From Cohnella zeiphila (GTDB lineage: Bacteria; Bacillota; Bacilli; Paenibacillales; Paenibacillaceae), in contig NZ_JACJVO010000032.1 in the NCBI RefSeq assembly GCF_014212055.1, positions 1 through 64,000 on the forward strand: 64,000 bases of DNA, written 5' to 3'. The first letter of the stretch is position 1. Each line of letters begins with the position of its first letter. The translations under genes were made by a program, and so were the position numbers. This document shows, in pieces, positions 34,885 through 44,103 of the stretch. The notes beneath the pieces were generated by a model. That model did no database searches. It was not told the origin of the DNA and saw only the letters and a list, made by a program, of their open reading frames with translations.

Positions 34885-35217
34885 ATGGATAACACAGTAC
34901 AGATAAGCAAAGATAATGGCGCAGTTTGGAAAAAATACGATACAGATGAAGTCGATGCAAAAGAATTTGCAAAATGGCTGCTGATCAATGATTCGATTCC
35001 GGGCCAGATTGAACTTGTACAGCCTGAAAAAATATCTTCTATTCTGATCGACGGTCTTACTTCCGCTATATCAGCCCAGATGCTGAAATCATTTTATGAC
35101 TTATTAGTATCGAACAATATACTTTCGAAAACTCTTGCAAAACAAGATTATTCGGAAAGAATGAAGTATCTTGAAAAAAATCTCCCTAACTTTATCGTCA
35201 CGAAATTATGGAATTGA
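34885..35217 (+). CDS. Hypothetical protein, 110 residues
   Basis: I do not recognise this protein. It has a charged N-terminus (KDNGAVWKKYDTDEVDAKEF) and predicted helices to the end (FYDLLVSNNILSKTL), with no membrane segment or signal peptide. The ribosome site is weak. It sits in a junction zone full of fragments, so it may itself be a remnant. Confidence 0.4.
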   Translation: MDNTVQISKDNGAVWKKYDTDEVDAKEFAKWLLINDSIPGQIELVQPEKISSILIDGLTSAISAQMLKSFYDLLVSNNILSKTLAKQDYSERMKYLEKNLPNFIVTKLWN

Positions 35218-35251
35218 ATAATACTCCATTTCTAAAGCGACCGACGACAGT

Positions 35252-35485
35252 GTGAAACAAAATGACTGTTTCTTAGGCCATTTGGAATCGCAGCATTTTG
35301 ATAATCATGGAACCTTTCTTGTCGAGCTTGATAAGGAAGTTAAACGCTCACAGGAAATCTTCATTAGGCATCACGTTCAGAAGTACGAAGGAAAGATTCC
35401 TGTCTGGGCCGCAATTGAGGTTCTGTCGTTCGGAGCGCTCTCCAAGCTATATTTGGATTCCCAGAGGATTGGGAGTCTATGTTGA
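35252..35485 (+). pseudogene. Abi_2 (AbiD/AbiF-like) abortive-infection gene fragment
   Basis: IFIRHHVQKYEGKIPVWAA and EVLSFGALSKLY match the conserved middle of Abi_2 family proteins, which are normally about 300 residues long. Only some 75 residues remain, followed by a frameshift. The fragment ends about 40 bases before the rlmD 3' copy. It is a lost defence gene. Confidence 0.65.
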
Positions 35486-35526
35486 TGAAGAAAAGATAAA
35501 CAAGCTGATTGAGGCCGTAGAATCTG

Positions 35527-36078
35527 GACGAGATCGGCGGCCTCCGCTTCGCCATCTCCGCCCGCTCCTTCTTTCAGGTCAACCCCACCCAGACCGAGCG
35601 CCTATACCGCGCCGCTCTGGATTACGCCACTCTCACCGGCGACGAGACTGTGTTCGACGCCTACTGCGGCATCGGAACGATCACCCTGTTCCTCGCCCAG
35701 CACGCCCGCCGCGTCTACGGCGTCGAGATCGTCCCCGAAGCCATCGAAGACGCCCGCCGCAACGCGTCGATCAACAACATCTCCAACGCCGAATTCGCTG
35801 TCGGCGCCGCCGAGGACATCCTGCCTCGCTGGCAGGCCGCCAGCCTCTCGCCGGACGTTATAGTCGTCGATCCACCTCGCAAAGGCTGCGATCCTCGGCT
35901 GTTAGATACGATGCTCCAGCTTCGCCCGAAGCGGATCGTGTATGTGTCATGCAATCCTTCCACGCTGGCTCGGGATTTGAGGGTTCTAGAGGATGGGGGA
36001 TATCGGACTGTGGAGGTTCAAGTGGTGGATATGTTTCCGCATACCGTTCATGTGGAGTGCGTAGTGGGGATATATTGA
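35527..36078 (+). pseudogene. rlmD: Truncated second copy of the rlmD 3' third
   Basis: This 184-codon frame equals the C-terminal third of Rlm[44 protein letters not shown] and the catalytic [13 protein letters not shown] are all present. The TRAM domain and iron-sulfur cysteines are missing, so it cannot be functional alone. Compared with 14370-14920 it is about 90 percent identical by eye, with many silent changes and a different C-terminus (VECVVGIY). That divergence is too high for a recent tandem duplication; it looks like an allele from a related strain or the displaced end of the resident gene. GC content is high, unlike the AT-rich neighbours. Confidence 0.88.
36030..36057 (+). repeat. 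rlmD 3'-end repeat, copy 3
   Basis: TATGTTTCCGCATACC, GT, TCATGTGGAG, within the rlmD fragment. It matches the two other copies in most positions. Confidence 0.7.
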
Positions 36079-36224
36079 GTCGATACCTAGAAGTCTATAG
36101 TTATCAGTATTCGGCGAAGTATTATTTCTACTTTGCGAAGGATCAGAGCGATTATAAGACTAAGGAATTGCGAGATACGATTAAAGTTTCGGTTGTTTTG
36201 TTTGAAGTGGATAGATATGAGTAA
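36079..36224 (+). pseudogene. Unidentified coding remnant after the rlmD fragment
   Basis: A plus-strand frame reads [20 protein letters not shown] and then KVSVVLFEVDRYE before its stop. It has the composition of a real protein C-terminus but belongs to no family I recognise, and it has no start of its own. Confidence 0.35.
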
Positions 36225-36343
36225 CGATCTTTAACCATTGATGCGTAATAGGAACGAATGTTAAAGAGAGCACCTCAACTACAGCAATCCGGTAACTACT
36301 TGAGGTGAATGGAAAATATGGGAATTGGCAATAGATCGACTTG

Positions 36344-36383
36344 AAAAGGCCACCTTCGGAATTTAAAAACGAAGGTGGCCTTT
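36344..36383. terminator. Strong bidirectional terminator
   Basis: AAAGGCCACCTTCG at 36345-36358 pairs perfectly with CGAAGGTGGCCTTT at 36370-36383 over an 11-base AT-rich loop, with A and T flanks on both sides. It insulates the following defence operon. From here to 36835 (about 450 bases, AT-rich) I see only the likely promoter region of that operon and no gene. Confidence 0.85.
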
Positions 36384-36835
36384 AGAATTCTACATGGGTT
36401 TGTATTTTGAAGGAATGTAGTGCAAGCTATTGTTCGATACTTTTTTTGAATGGAGACTATTGGGTTTCTGGACGGCAAAAGTTTGGACTTGCTGGAAATC
36501 CCCTTTACATGTTAGCTAATTCCGGTTCGTTCAGGCACGAGCGCCAACAAATACGACAAATATGATTCTGAAACAGTGAATGTTGACGAAATAAAGGACT
36601 TTCGGATCAGCGTATAGAAGATATACCCATGGAATTATCGAATCCAATTGTAAATATGCCCCTAGTAGGAAGTGTCTAGAGTTCATTGTCCTTAATGGTT
36701 CTGAAGTTATACGAAAGTTACTTTTGCTAGTATTGTTCAAAGAACTAGCGGGGGTATTGATTCGAATGAATGAATTTAAAACTCATACTCGCATTGGGTA
36801 CTTAGTCATTTAATCATAGAAGAAAGGAATCGTAT

Positions 36836-38308
36836 ATGAAAACAGTCTCGTTGCCGCCGCACGCACCGACACTTATAGAGTCAACCCGTGCGATTGGGTA
36901 TACGTTAGAAGCAGCAGTTGCTGATATTATCGATAATAGTATAACGGCATTGGCATCATGTATTGATCTCTTTTTCTTTCCTATAAATGATTCCTACATA
37001 GCAATATTAGACAACGGAAATGGCATGAACTCGACACAACTTGAGACCGCGATGAGGTATGGAAGCCAAAATCCTAATGATAACCGCGATGCCAATGACT
37101 TGGGACGGTTTGGACTGGGTTTAAAAACAGCCTCTCTTTCGCAATGTCGTACTTTAACTGTGGTTAGCAAACAGGAAAACCGAGTTGAGGCACGCTGTTG
37201 GGATATCGACTATGTTACAGAAACAGAAGAGTGGTCGTTATTAGTGCTTGAAACTGAAGAAGAAATGTCCACTGTTCCATGCATTGAGGAATTAAATAAA
37301 CTTCAATCTGGTACACTCGTTGTTTGGCAGAATCTTGATAGGTTAAAAGTAGGCGAAGTCAACTTCGATCGCTCGATGAGCAAAAAAATGTCTGATGTAC
37401 GAGATCATCTGTCATTGGTTTTTCACCGCTACATAAGCGGTGAAGCGGGGCTCAAAAAATTACGCATAAATATGAATGCTCTTCCTGTCGAGCCGGCTGA
37501 TCCTTTTCTTACAAAGCGAAATACGCAAGTTATGGCAGATGAAGTGTTATATATTGAGAACGCAAAGGTTGTTGTTCGCCCTTTCATACTTCCGCATGTA
37601 TCAGCTCTATCCTCTGATGAAATAGATGCTCTCGGCGGAAAAGAGGGGCTTCGTAAAAGCCAAGGTTTCTATATATATCGTAATAAGCGGCTACTTTTAG
37701 GGGGCACTTGGTTTCGCATGATGCGCCAAGGGGAACTTTCAAAGCTGGCTCGCATTCAAGTGGATATTCCAAATGAACTTGATGGTCTTTGGACGTTAGA
37801 TATTAAGAAATCGACGGCATTTCCACCAGAAATTGTGCGTAATAACTTGGAATCGATTGTCGAGCGTTTAGCTGAACGAAGCAAGCAAACTTGGACTTTC
37901 CGTGGTAAAAAAGAAACAAGTGATTCGGTCGTCCATGTATGGCAAAGATTTAAAGGTAAACAAGGCGGTTCTTATTATAACATCAATCGAGACCATCCAA
38001 TGGTTGAAATGTTCTTAGACGCACCACCACAGTTTCGTCGCAACCTTGAAACATTGTTGAAGGCGATTGAATCGCAACTCCCTTTAAATCAGCTTTATAT
38101 AGATTTGAACTCGGATAAGCCAATCGAAAATGACTTAGAAACCACTGCACATGATGTTGAAGCAACTCTAAAGTTACTGCTAGGTCAGATGCCAACCGCC
38201 GTAATGCGAATGGAATTACTGGAGCGGCTTTCGGTATCCGATCCATTTATCGATTACCCAAAAATAATTGAGCGGTACAAAACAGGAGGTTTCTCAAATG
38301 GCAACTAA
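36836..38308 (+). CDS. MutL/MORC-like GHKL ATPase of an Mza-type defence system
   Basis: The 490-residue protein has an N-terminal GHKL ATPase: motif I in EAAVADIIDNSITA near residue 26, motif II in ILDNGNGMNSTQ near 62 and motif III in DLGRFGLGLKTASLS near 87. It ends in a MutL-like transducer region and an uncharacterised C-terminus. Such MutL homologues occur in restriction-modification-like operons and were linked to eukaryotic MORC proteins. AAAGGA precedes the ATG. It heads a five-gene operon and overlaps the Z1 gene by 11 bases. It probably acts as an ATP-driven clamp recognising or marking DNA for the partner nuclease. Confidence 0.88.
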   Translation: MKTVSLPPHAPTLIESTRAIGYTLEAAVADIIDNSITALASCIDLFFFPINDSYIAILDNGNGMNSTQLETAMRYGSQNPNDNRDANDLGRFGLGLKTASLSQCRTLTVVSKQENRVEARCWDIDYVTETEEWSLLVLETEEEMSTVPCIEELNKLQSGTLVVWQNLDRLKVGEVNFDRSMSKKMSDVRDHLSLVFHRYISGEAGLKKLRINMNALPVEPADPFLTKRNTQVMADEVLYIENAKVVVRPFILPHVSALSSDEIDALGGKEGLRKSQGFYIYRNKRLLLGGTWFRMMRQGELSKLARIQVDIPNELDGLWTLDIKKSTAFPPEIVRNNLESIVERLAERSKQTWTFRGKKETSDSVVHVWQRFKGKQGGSYYNINRDHPMVEMFLDAPPQFRRNLETLLKAIESQLPLNQLYIDLNSDKPIENDLETTAHDVEATLKLLLGQMPTAVMRMELLERLSVSDPFIDYPKIIERYKTGGFSNGN

Positions 38309-41072
38309 TGTAGAGCAATTAGAAGGCATGATATCTTCTATGATGAACACAGAATTTTCAGAGGTACGCCCTACTGATGAGGAGTTCGAAAGAAAGGCAA
38401 TTGAAATAAGAAACTTGCTCCAGCCGATGATTCCTGTCTCAGATGAAGATTTTTCAAACATTAAGCGTAAACTCAGAGCAAACATTGTTGTTAAAATGGA
38501 AATAGGAATTGTAATTAAAGACAAGCAACCACATCAATCGTGGCTGCCTGCTCGACGTGCCAAGAAGGACTTCTTTTTTTGGAAAAGATACAAAAAGTAT
38601 CTTGAGGAGATAAAACATTGGAATCCTCGTGTTACTGGCAACCTAGATCGTGTTTCGGATGAAATTGTTGATTTGCTTGGCGATCCAGAAAGTAATGTTG
38701 CTTTTCAGCGACGTGGTCTAGTTTTAGGTGATGTGCAATCTGGAAAAACAGCCAACTACACTGCCATTTGCAACAAGGCTGCCGACACAGGTTACCGAGT
38801 AATTATTGTCCTTGCAGGTATGCAGGAAAATCTGCGTCAACAAACTCAAGGAAGGCTTGATGCTGAATTTTCTGGTAGAAAAAGTGAGTATCTTCTCGAT
38901 CCGAAACGTGTAATCGAGAATGTACCTGTTGGTGTTGGTAAATATGGTCAGGATAACCGTATCGAGTCCTTTACTTCCGTAATAAAGGACTTTGATAAAA
39001 ATATTCTGAAAGCCTTGAATTTATCGCTTCATAGCGTGAATACAACAGTTGTATTTGTTATAAAGAAAAACAAGAGCATCCTAAACAATCTTATCGGCTG
39101 GTTGAAAACAAATAATGTCGATGAAAATGGCGTTATAAATTTGCCTATGTTAGTGATTGATGATGAGGCTGATAATGCTTCGGTTAACACTAATGATGAG
39201 GAGAAAGATCCAACTGCAATCAATGATGCTGTACGTCGTTTGCTGAAACTTTTTCATCAAGCATCCTATCTTGGAATTACGGCTACACCATATGCAAACA
39301 TCTTTATTAACCCAGATACGGAAACAGACATGCAAGGCCAAGACCTCTTTCCGAGAGATTTTATTTACTTACTCTCTCCGCCGACCAACTACATTGGAGC
39401 AGAAAATATTTTTGGGGACGATGAAGAGAAAACCGAAAATTACTCGAATGTCCTTGAACCACTCTATCCGGATGAGATGGATGCGTTTTTTTCGTTCGAC
39501 CATAACAAATATTTGACCGTCACTGAATTGCCGCCAAGCATGAAAGAGGCGATGGCGTATTTTTTGCTTGTTAACGGAATCCGTGATGTTCGTGGACATC
39601 ATAAAGAACACCGTTCTATGATGATTCATGTAAGCCGCTTCACGGATGTGCAAAATCAAATCCGCGACCTAGCAAACGAATGGGTTATCCAAATGCGCTC
39701 TGACCTACAAAGCTATGCAACGCTTTCCGAGTCCGAAAGCAGCCAGATCCCCGGTATCGCTTATCTTAAGGCTGTGTGGGAGAGACATTCTCTTAGTGGA
39801 AAAGCGGGAGAACCCGCTAATCCGATGACATGGCATCAGTTTCTTACCAAATATCTTTTTAAAGCTGTGGCTCCTATAGATGTCCGTGCCGTTAACCAAA
39901 AAAGTGGAGCCACTAGTCTGGATTATTTTAACCACAAAGATGATGGTCTACGAGTGATTGCCGTCGGCGGTAACAGCCTCTCCAGGGGGCTGACTCTCGA
40001 GGGTTTGTGTGTTAGCTATTTTTACCGCAAATCTTTAATGTATGATACGCTTCTGCAAATGGGACGATGGTTTGGTTACCGTCCCGATTATGGAGACTTG
40101 TTCAAAATTTGGATTAGCGTTGAAGCAATAGATTGGTACGGATATATTACGGCAGCTGCCGAGGAACTAAAACTCGAAATTGCTCGAATGAAGCATGACA
40201 ATTTAACACCAATGGACTTTGGCCTCAAAGTTCGGCAAGATCCCGCGTCTTTAATTGTAACCGCAAGAAACAAGATGCGGTCGGCAACCTTTGTGAGTCG
40301 TCCAATTACCGTCTCTGGACGTCTGCTTGAAACACCCCGGCTAAGAACTGATGCTGGTATATTAAAATCTAACGAAGAAGTTTTCAAAGAGTTTGTAAAA
40401 AAGTTGCCTTCGATTGGACAACGTGTATTAAGAGATGACGCGCGCTATTTTTGGTCTGGTATCAGCAAGGACGAAATTGAGCAACTTCTTCGCGACTTCA
40501 GAACACATCCATGGCAATTAAACTTTCAAGGTGCGGCACTGGCTGATTTCATCAGGGATTCCGATGATATGAATAATTGGGATGTTTTCATTGCTGAAGG
40601 CTCAGGAGAAACATACGATGGGGTGATTTGCGGAGATGAAGTGTTACAAATAAATCCAGAGAAACGTGCCGTTAAAGCGACGAGTGGACAAATAAGCATA
40701 AGCGGCACAAAAGTCCGTGTCGGTGCTGGAGGAGCTGCTAAAATAGGACTATCCGAAGAGCAACGTACGGTGGCGCACGCTAAATTTGTTGCCAAGAATT
40801 CAAATGGTGCGAAGCATATTCCCGATAAGGCATACCTTGAGATAGATCGCCCGCCGATTTTAGTGTTACACATTGTTGCCGTCGACAAAGTTGGGACAGA
40901 TGACAAAGGAAATCTTCGTAGCCAGATTGATGCAGGGGTGAATGTGCCAGATTACCTCTTTGCTTTGGGTATCGGAATTCCAGATAATGGTGAAGAGAAA
41001 ATAGTAAACTATATGGTGAATCTTGTTGAACTTCGTAGCTACTATGACACAGAGGAGGACAACGACGAATGA
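38298..41072 (+). CDS. Z1-domain superfamily helicase-like protein, Mza-type system
   Basis: This 924-residue protein matches the Z1 family of superfamily II helicase-like ATPases. Walker A is GDVQSGKTAN near residue 145, Walker B is VIDDEADNAS near 290, and motif III-like is ITATPYANIF near 328. Motifs V/VI are VGGNSLSRGLTLEGL and QMGRWFGYR near 560-590. The ATG at 38298 follows ACAGGAGG and overlaps the ATPase gene. Its end overlaps the next start by four bases. In the Mza/MORC-type systems this is thought to remodel or translocate on DNA. Confidence 0.9.
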   Translation: MATNVEQLEGMISSMMNTEFSEVRPTDEEFERKAIEIRNLLQPMIPVSDEDFSNIKRKLRANIVVKMEIGIVIKDKQPHQSWLPARRAKKDFFFWKRYKKYLEEIKHWNPRVTGNLDRVSDEIVDLLGDPESNVAFQRRGLVLGDVQSGKTANYTAICNKAADTGYRVIIVLAGMQENLRQQTQGRLDAEFSGRKSEYLLDPKRVIENVPVGVGKYGQDNRIESFTSVIKDFDKNILKALNLSLHSVNTTVVFVIKKNKSILNNLIGWLKTNNVDENGVINLPMLVIDDEADNASVNTNDEEKDPTAINDAVRRLLKLFHQASYLGITATPYANIFINPDTETDMQGQDLFPRDFIYLLSPPTNYIGAENIFGDDEEKTENYSNVLEPLYPDEMDAFFSFDHNKYLTVTELPPSMKEAMAYFLLVNGIRDVRGHHKEHRSMMIHVSRFTDVQNQIRDLANEWVIQMRSDLQSYATLSESESSQIPGIAYLKAVWERHSLSGKAGEPANPMTWHQFLTKYLFKAVAPIDVRAVNQKSGATSLDYFNHKDDGLRVIAVGGNSLSRGLTLEGLCVSYFYRKSLMYDTLLQMGRWFGYRPDYGDLFKIWISVEAIDWYGYITAAAEELKLEIARMKHDNLTPMDFGLKVRQDPASLIVTARNKMRSATFVSRPITVSGRLLETPRLRTDAGILKSNEEVFKEFVKKLPSIGQRVLRDDARYFWSGISKDEIEQLLRDFRTHPWQLNFQGAALADFIRDSDDMNNWDVFIAEGSGETYDGVICGDEVLQINPEKRAVKATSGQISISGTKVRVGAGGAAKIGLSEEQRTVAHAKFVAKNSNGAKHIPDKAYLEIDRPPILVLHIVAVDKVGTDDKGNLRSQIDAGVNVPDYLFALGIGIPDNGEEKIVNYMVNLVELRSYYDTEEDNDE

Positions 41073-42010
41073 CAATAACACCAGAATCCCTCCAAAGGCA
41101 ATGGGATAGTATTAAATATCGCGACGGTGGTTTTCTGCAGGTGGATATAAAACATCCATTGGAATGGCACATAGGTTTTCAGTCAATAAGTCAGAAGACC
41201 TTGCTCTTAGTCAGCGATATTGAAATCGGAGATGTTATATCTTCAAAGTCCATGGCAGTTAGTCGCCGCCGCAGAGAATCGGATAATAGGTGGACACTAT
41301 CCTTCGAATTGCTTCGTGATGAGCAGGAAAGTGTGTTCGCAATCCTATGTAGTGATATTGTTGCTCATTCACAATCGGCTTCGAATAAGAAAGAAGCTCT
41401 AGCACTTGTAATAAGTCGATATAAGCAATGGAGTCGGCTACTTGAATCCCAGAAAAGTGGTCTCATGGATGAGCATAGCCGGAAGGGGTTAATAGGCGAA
41501 TTAATATTTTTATCCAACAGACTTGACACCTCGGACTCAGCACTTACTACTGTGCATGGGTGGATAGGTGCGGATGGTGCAGACCAAGATTTTGCATATG
41601 CAGATGGCTGGATTGAAGTGAAAAGTGTTGGTGCCTCTGCAACAAGCGTTACTATTTCATCACTTGAACAGTTGGGCTGTAACGATTATGGCGATCTTGT
41701 GATTATGCGCATTGACAAAACTGCTCCGGAAAAGAATGGCTCATTTTCATTGAATGATATTGTTAGACAAATCTGCGATCAGCTGTCTGGTGACTCTGAT
41801 GCTTTGGATATATTTCGCTCGAAACTTGCGGCGTATGGATATATAGACCTCCAAGCCTATTCAGAACAGAAATATTTCTGCTCAGGTACGCAATGTTACT
41901 CAGTTAATGAAACATTTCCTCGGATGACAAAAAAAACTGTCCCGCCTCAGATAATTTCTTTGCATTACGAGTTAAACCTTCCATCCTTACAGGACTGGCA
42001 GAAGGAGTGA
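41069..42010 (+). CDS. PD-(D/E)XK nuclease-like protein (DUF4420-like), Mza-type system
   Basis: The 313-residue protein has a restriction-endonuclease-like core. The acidic Glu lies in GLIGELIFLSN near residue 140, Asp in GADQDFAYADGW near 168, and the ExK motif in WIEVKSVG near 176. This matches the family described as a putative PD-(D/E)XK member associated with Z1 and AIPR genes. Its ATG overlaps the Z1 stop codon (ATGA). It is the likely DNA-cutting component of the operon. Confidence 0.85.
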   Translation: MTITPESLQRQWDSIKYRDGGFLQVDIKHPLEWHIGFQSISQKTLLLVSDIEIGDVISSKSMAVSRRRRESDNRWTLSFELLRDEQESVFAILCSDIVAHSQSASNKKEALALVISRYKQWSRLLESQKSGLMDEHSRKGLIGELIFLSNRLDTSDSALTTVHGWIGADGADQDFAYADGWIEVKSVGASATSVTISSLEQLGCNDYGDLVIMRIDKTAPEKNGSFSLNDIVRQICDQLSGDSDALDIFRSKLAAYGYIDLQAYSEQKYFCSGTQCYSVNETFPRMTKKTVPPQIISLHYELNLPSLQDWQKE

Positions 42011-42015
42011 TATAG

Positions 42016-44103
42016 ATGGATGCACAAGAATTCAGAAAAGATTTTATGGAAAATGTCAGGGCTGAAGCCGCGGCTACTGGCGAGGGTTCTTGTGCCTCTT
42101 TTGTCAGTAGTTTCGCTGGATATTTAGAAGGCGCAGAAGTCTTATTAGATTTCACTGCTTCATATTTTGAAGGAACAGGTAAACGTAATCGCAAGCTCCG
42201 AGTTGATGGATATGCGTTTGATGAATTTGATAAAACGATGTCGCTAGTAATAGCCGATTTCGATTCTTCAGATAGAGAAAATGTTATCACACGAACACAA
42301 GCAACGCAGTTACAAGAACGTCTCGTGTATTTCGTCGATCAGTCCTTAAATAGCTCGCTCCATAGTGAAATTGAAATGAGCAGAGCCTGCTCAGACTTGG
42401 TGGACTTGTTGCGCGAAAAAAGAGCAATAATAAGAAAATATCAGCTTCTAATATTTACAACTTCAACTATGAGTTCTGCAATTAAAGCTTTGGACATAAC
42501 TGAGATCGATGGAGTACCTGTTGAGTGCCAAATTTGGGATTTAGAGCGGCTTTTCAAAGTCTGTGGCTCGGATACTGGGCGTTCAATTATTGAAATTGAC
42601 TTCAAGGAGTATACCGCAAGTGGTATCCCTTGCATCGAAGCTAGTGACACCGCGACCGATGACTTCAAAAGCTATCTATGCATTATTCCGGGTATTCTTC
42701 TCGCTGATATCTATGATCGATATGGCAGTTCATTGCTTGAAGGGAACGTTCGTTCCTTTTTATCCACAAAGGTTGCTGTGAATAAGAAAATTAGAACGAC
42801 TATTCTACAATGCCCGGAACGTTTCTTTGCATATAATAATGGAATAGCCGCAACGGCATTGAATATAAAAACTGAAATCACTTCACAAGGCACCTTCCTT
42901 GTCGGTGCTGCAGATTTTCAAATTATTAACGGCGGTCAAACAACAGCATCGCTTTCTAATGCTCGCCATAAAGACAAGGCAGACCTCAGTTCTATTTTTG
43001 TCCAAATGAAACTTACAGTTATTGAACGATCTCTTGCTGACGAAGCAACAGAATTAATGCAGAATATATCGCGTTCGTCTAATAGTCAGAACAAAGTAAG
43101 CGATGCCGACTTCTTCTCCACGCACCCGTTTCATGTTCGTATGGAGCAATTCTCGCAAAGGCTCTTTGCACGTGCAACAGGCGGTTCGCAGTTCGATACA
43201 AAGTGGTTTTATGAAAGAGCGCGTGGACAGTATTTGCAAAAGCAAATGCGCTTGACCCCAAGCGAAAAGAAAAAATTCTTATTGCAAAATCCCAAGAGTC
43301 AACTTGTCACAAAAACTGATCTTGCGAAAGTCCGAAACTCTTGGAAATGCTTGCCTCACATAGTGAGTAGAGGGGCTCAAACGAATTTTGCTGCCTTCGC
43401 TGAATCTACCGATAAAGACTGGGCTGAAACGGATAATGGGCTGATTTTCAATGAGAGATACTGGCAAGAGAGCGTTGCTTTGATGCTCTTATTTAGATAT
43501 ACTGAAAGAATGGTTTCGCATCAACCGTGGTATACTCAAAGCTATCGTGCTAACATTGTAACTTATACTATAGCATTATTACATAAACTAATAGCGGCGC
43601 AGTATCCTGATATGAACTTAGACTTGGCAAGCATATGGGCGCGACAATCTGTTCCATCTCCTATTGCTTTGGCACTAACATCCCTCTCTGAATTAGTCTA
43701 TAACAAATTAACTGACCAGAGTCGCAAAGTAGAAAACGTAACCCAATGGTGCAAACGTGAAGAATGTTGGAAAAGCGTAAGTATCATTTATTTCGATTTA
43801 CCGTCCGAGATCAAAACTTGCCTCATCGATAAAGAGGAAAAGAAAATAGCTGAACGCGAAGCAAAATCAGATCAGCGAATGCTATCAGGAGTCGAAATAC
43901 AGACAAAAGTTTGCACAGAGATAGCCCCGGATCAATGGAATGCGGTCATGAAATTTGCGATGAGTAAGCGCATGATTACACCCGATGAAAGCACCGCGCT
44001 AAGAATCGCTTGTCAGATACCACTGAAAATACCCACACCAGCACAAAGCAAGAAACTTCTTGAAGTGTTGGAACGAGTTCAAGAGGAGGGATTCAAGCTA
44101 TGA
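42016..44103 (+). CDS. AIPR family protein, Mza-type system
   Basis: The 695-residue protein matches the AIPR (abortive phage infection) family. Conserved segments are the N-terminal VDGYAFDEFDKTMSLVIADF near residue 70, FFAYNNGIAATA near 272, and FQIINGGQTTASLSNARHKD near 300. Biochemical activity is poorly known; AIPR genes recur next to methyltransferases and Z1 genes. It begins five bases after the nuclease gene and overlaps the methyltransferase start by four bases. Confidence 0.9.
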   Translation: MDAQEFRKDFMENVRAEAAATGEGSCASFVSSFAGYLEGAEVLLDFTASYFEGTGKRNRKLRVDGYAFDEFDKTMSLVIADFDSSDRENVITRTQATQLQERLVYFVDQSLNSSLHSEIEMSRACSDLVDLLREKRAIIRKYQLLIFTTSTMSSAIKALDITEIDGVPVECQIWDLERLFKVCGSDTGRSIIEIDFKEYTASGIPCIEASDTATDDFKSYLCIIPGILLADIYDRYGSSLLEGNVRSFLSTKVAVNKKIRTTILQCPERFFAYNNGIAATALNIKTEITSQGTFLVGAADFQIINGGQTTASLSNARHKDKADLSSIFVQMKLTVIERSLADEATELMQNISRSSNSQNKVSDADFFSTHPFHVRMEQFSQRLFARATGGSQFDTKWFYERARGQYLQKQMRLTPSEKKKFLLQNPKSQLVTKTDLAKVRNSWKCLPHIVSRGAQTNFAAFAESTDKDWAETDNGLIFNERYWQESVALMLLFRYTERMVSHQPWYTQSYRANIVTYTIALLHKLIAAQYPDMNLDLASIWARQSVPSPIALALTSLSELVYNKLTDQSRKVENVTQWCKREECWKSVSIIYFDLPSEIKTCLIDKEEKKIAEREAKSDQRMLSGVEIQTKVCTEIAPDQWNAVMKFAMSKRMITPDESTALRIACQIPLKIPTPAQSKKLLEVLERVQEEGFKL

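Noticed and set aside
14904-36057. Search for an integrase or conjugation gene that would define an integrative element
   Set aside because: No tyrosine or serine recombinase, relaxase or mating-pore gene is visible, so I describe the interval only as a probable acquired region.
35298-36224. 308-residue plus-strand frame across the rlmD fragment
   Set aside because: Only its ends look coding; the middle is the rlmD fragment read out of frame as an Arg/Pro-rich chain.
36531-36740. 69-residue minus-strand frame before the defence operon
   Set aside because: No ribosome site and no similarity; likely chance in AT-rich DNA.
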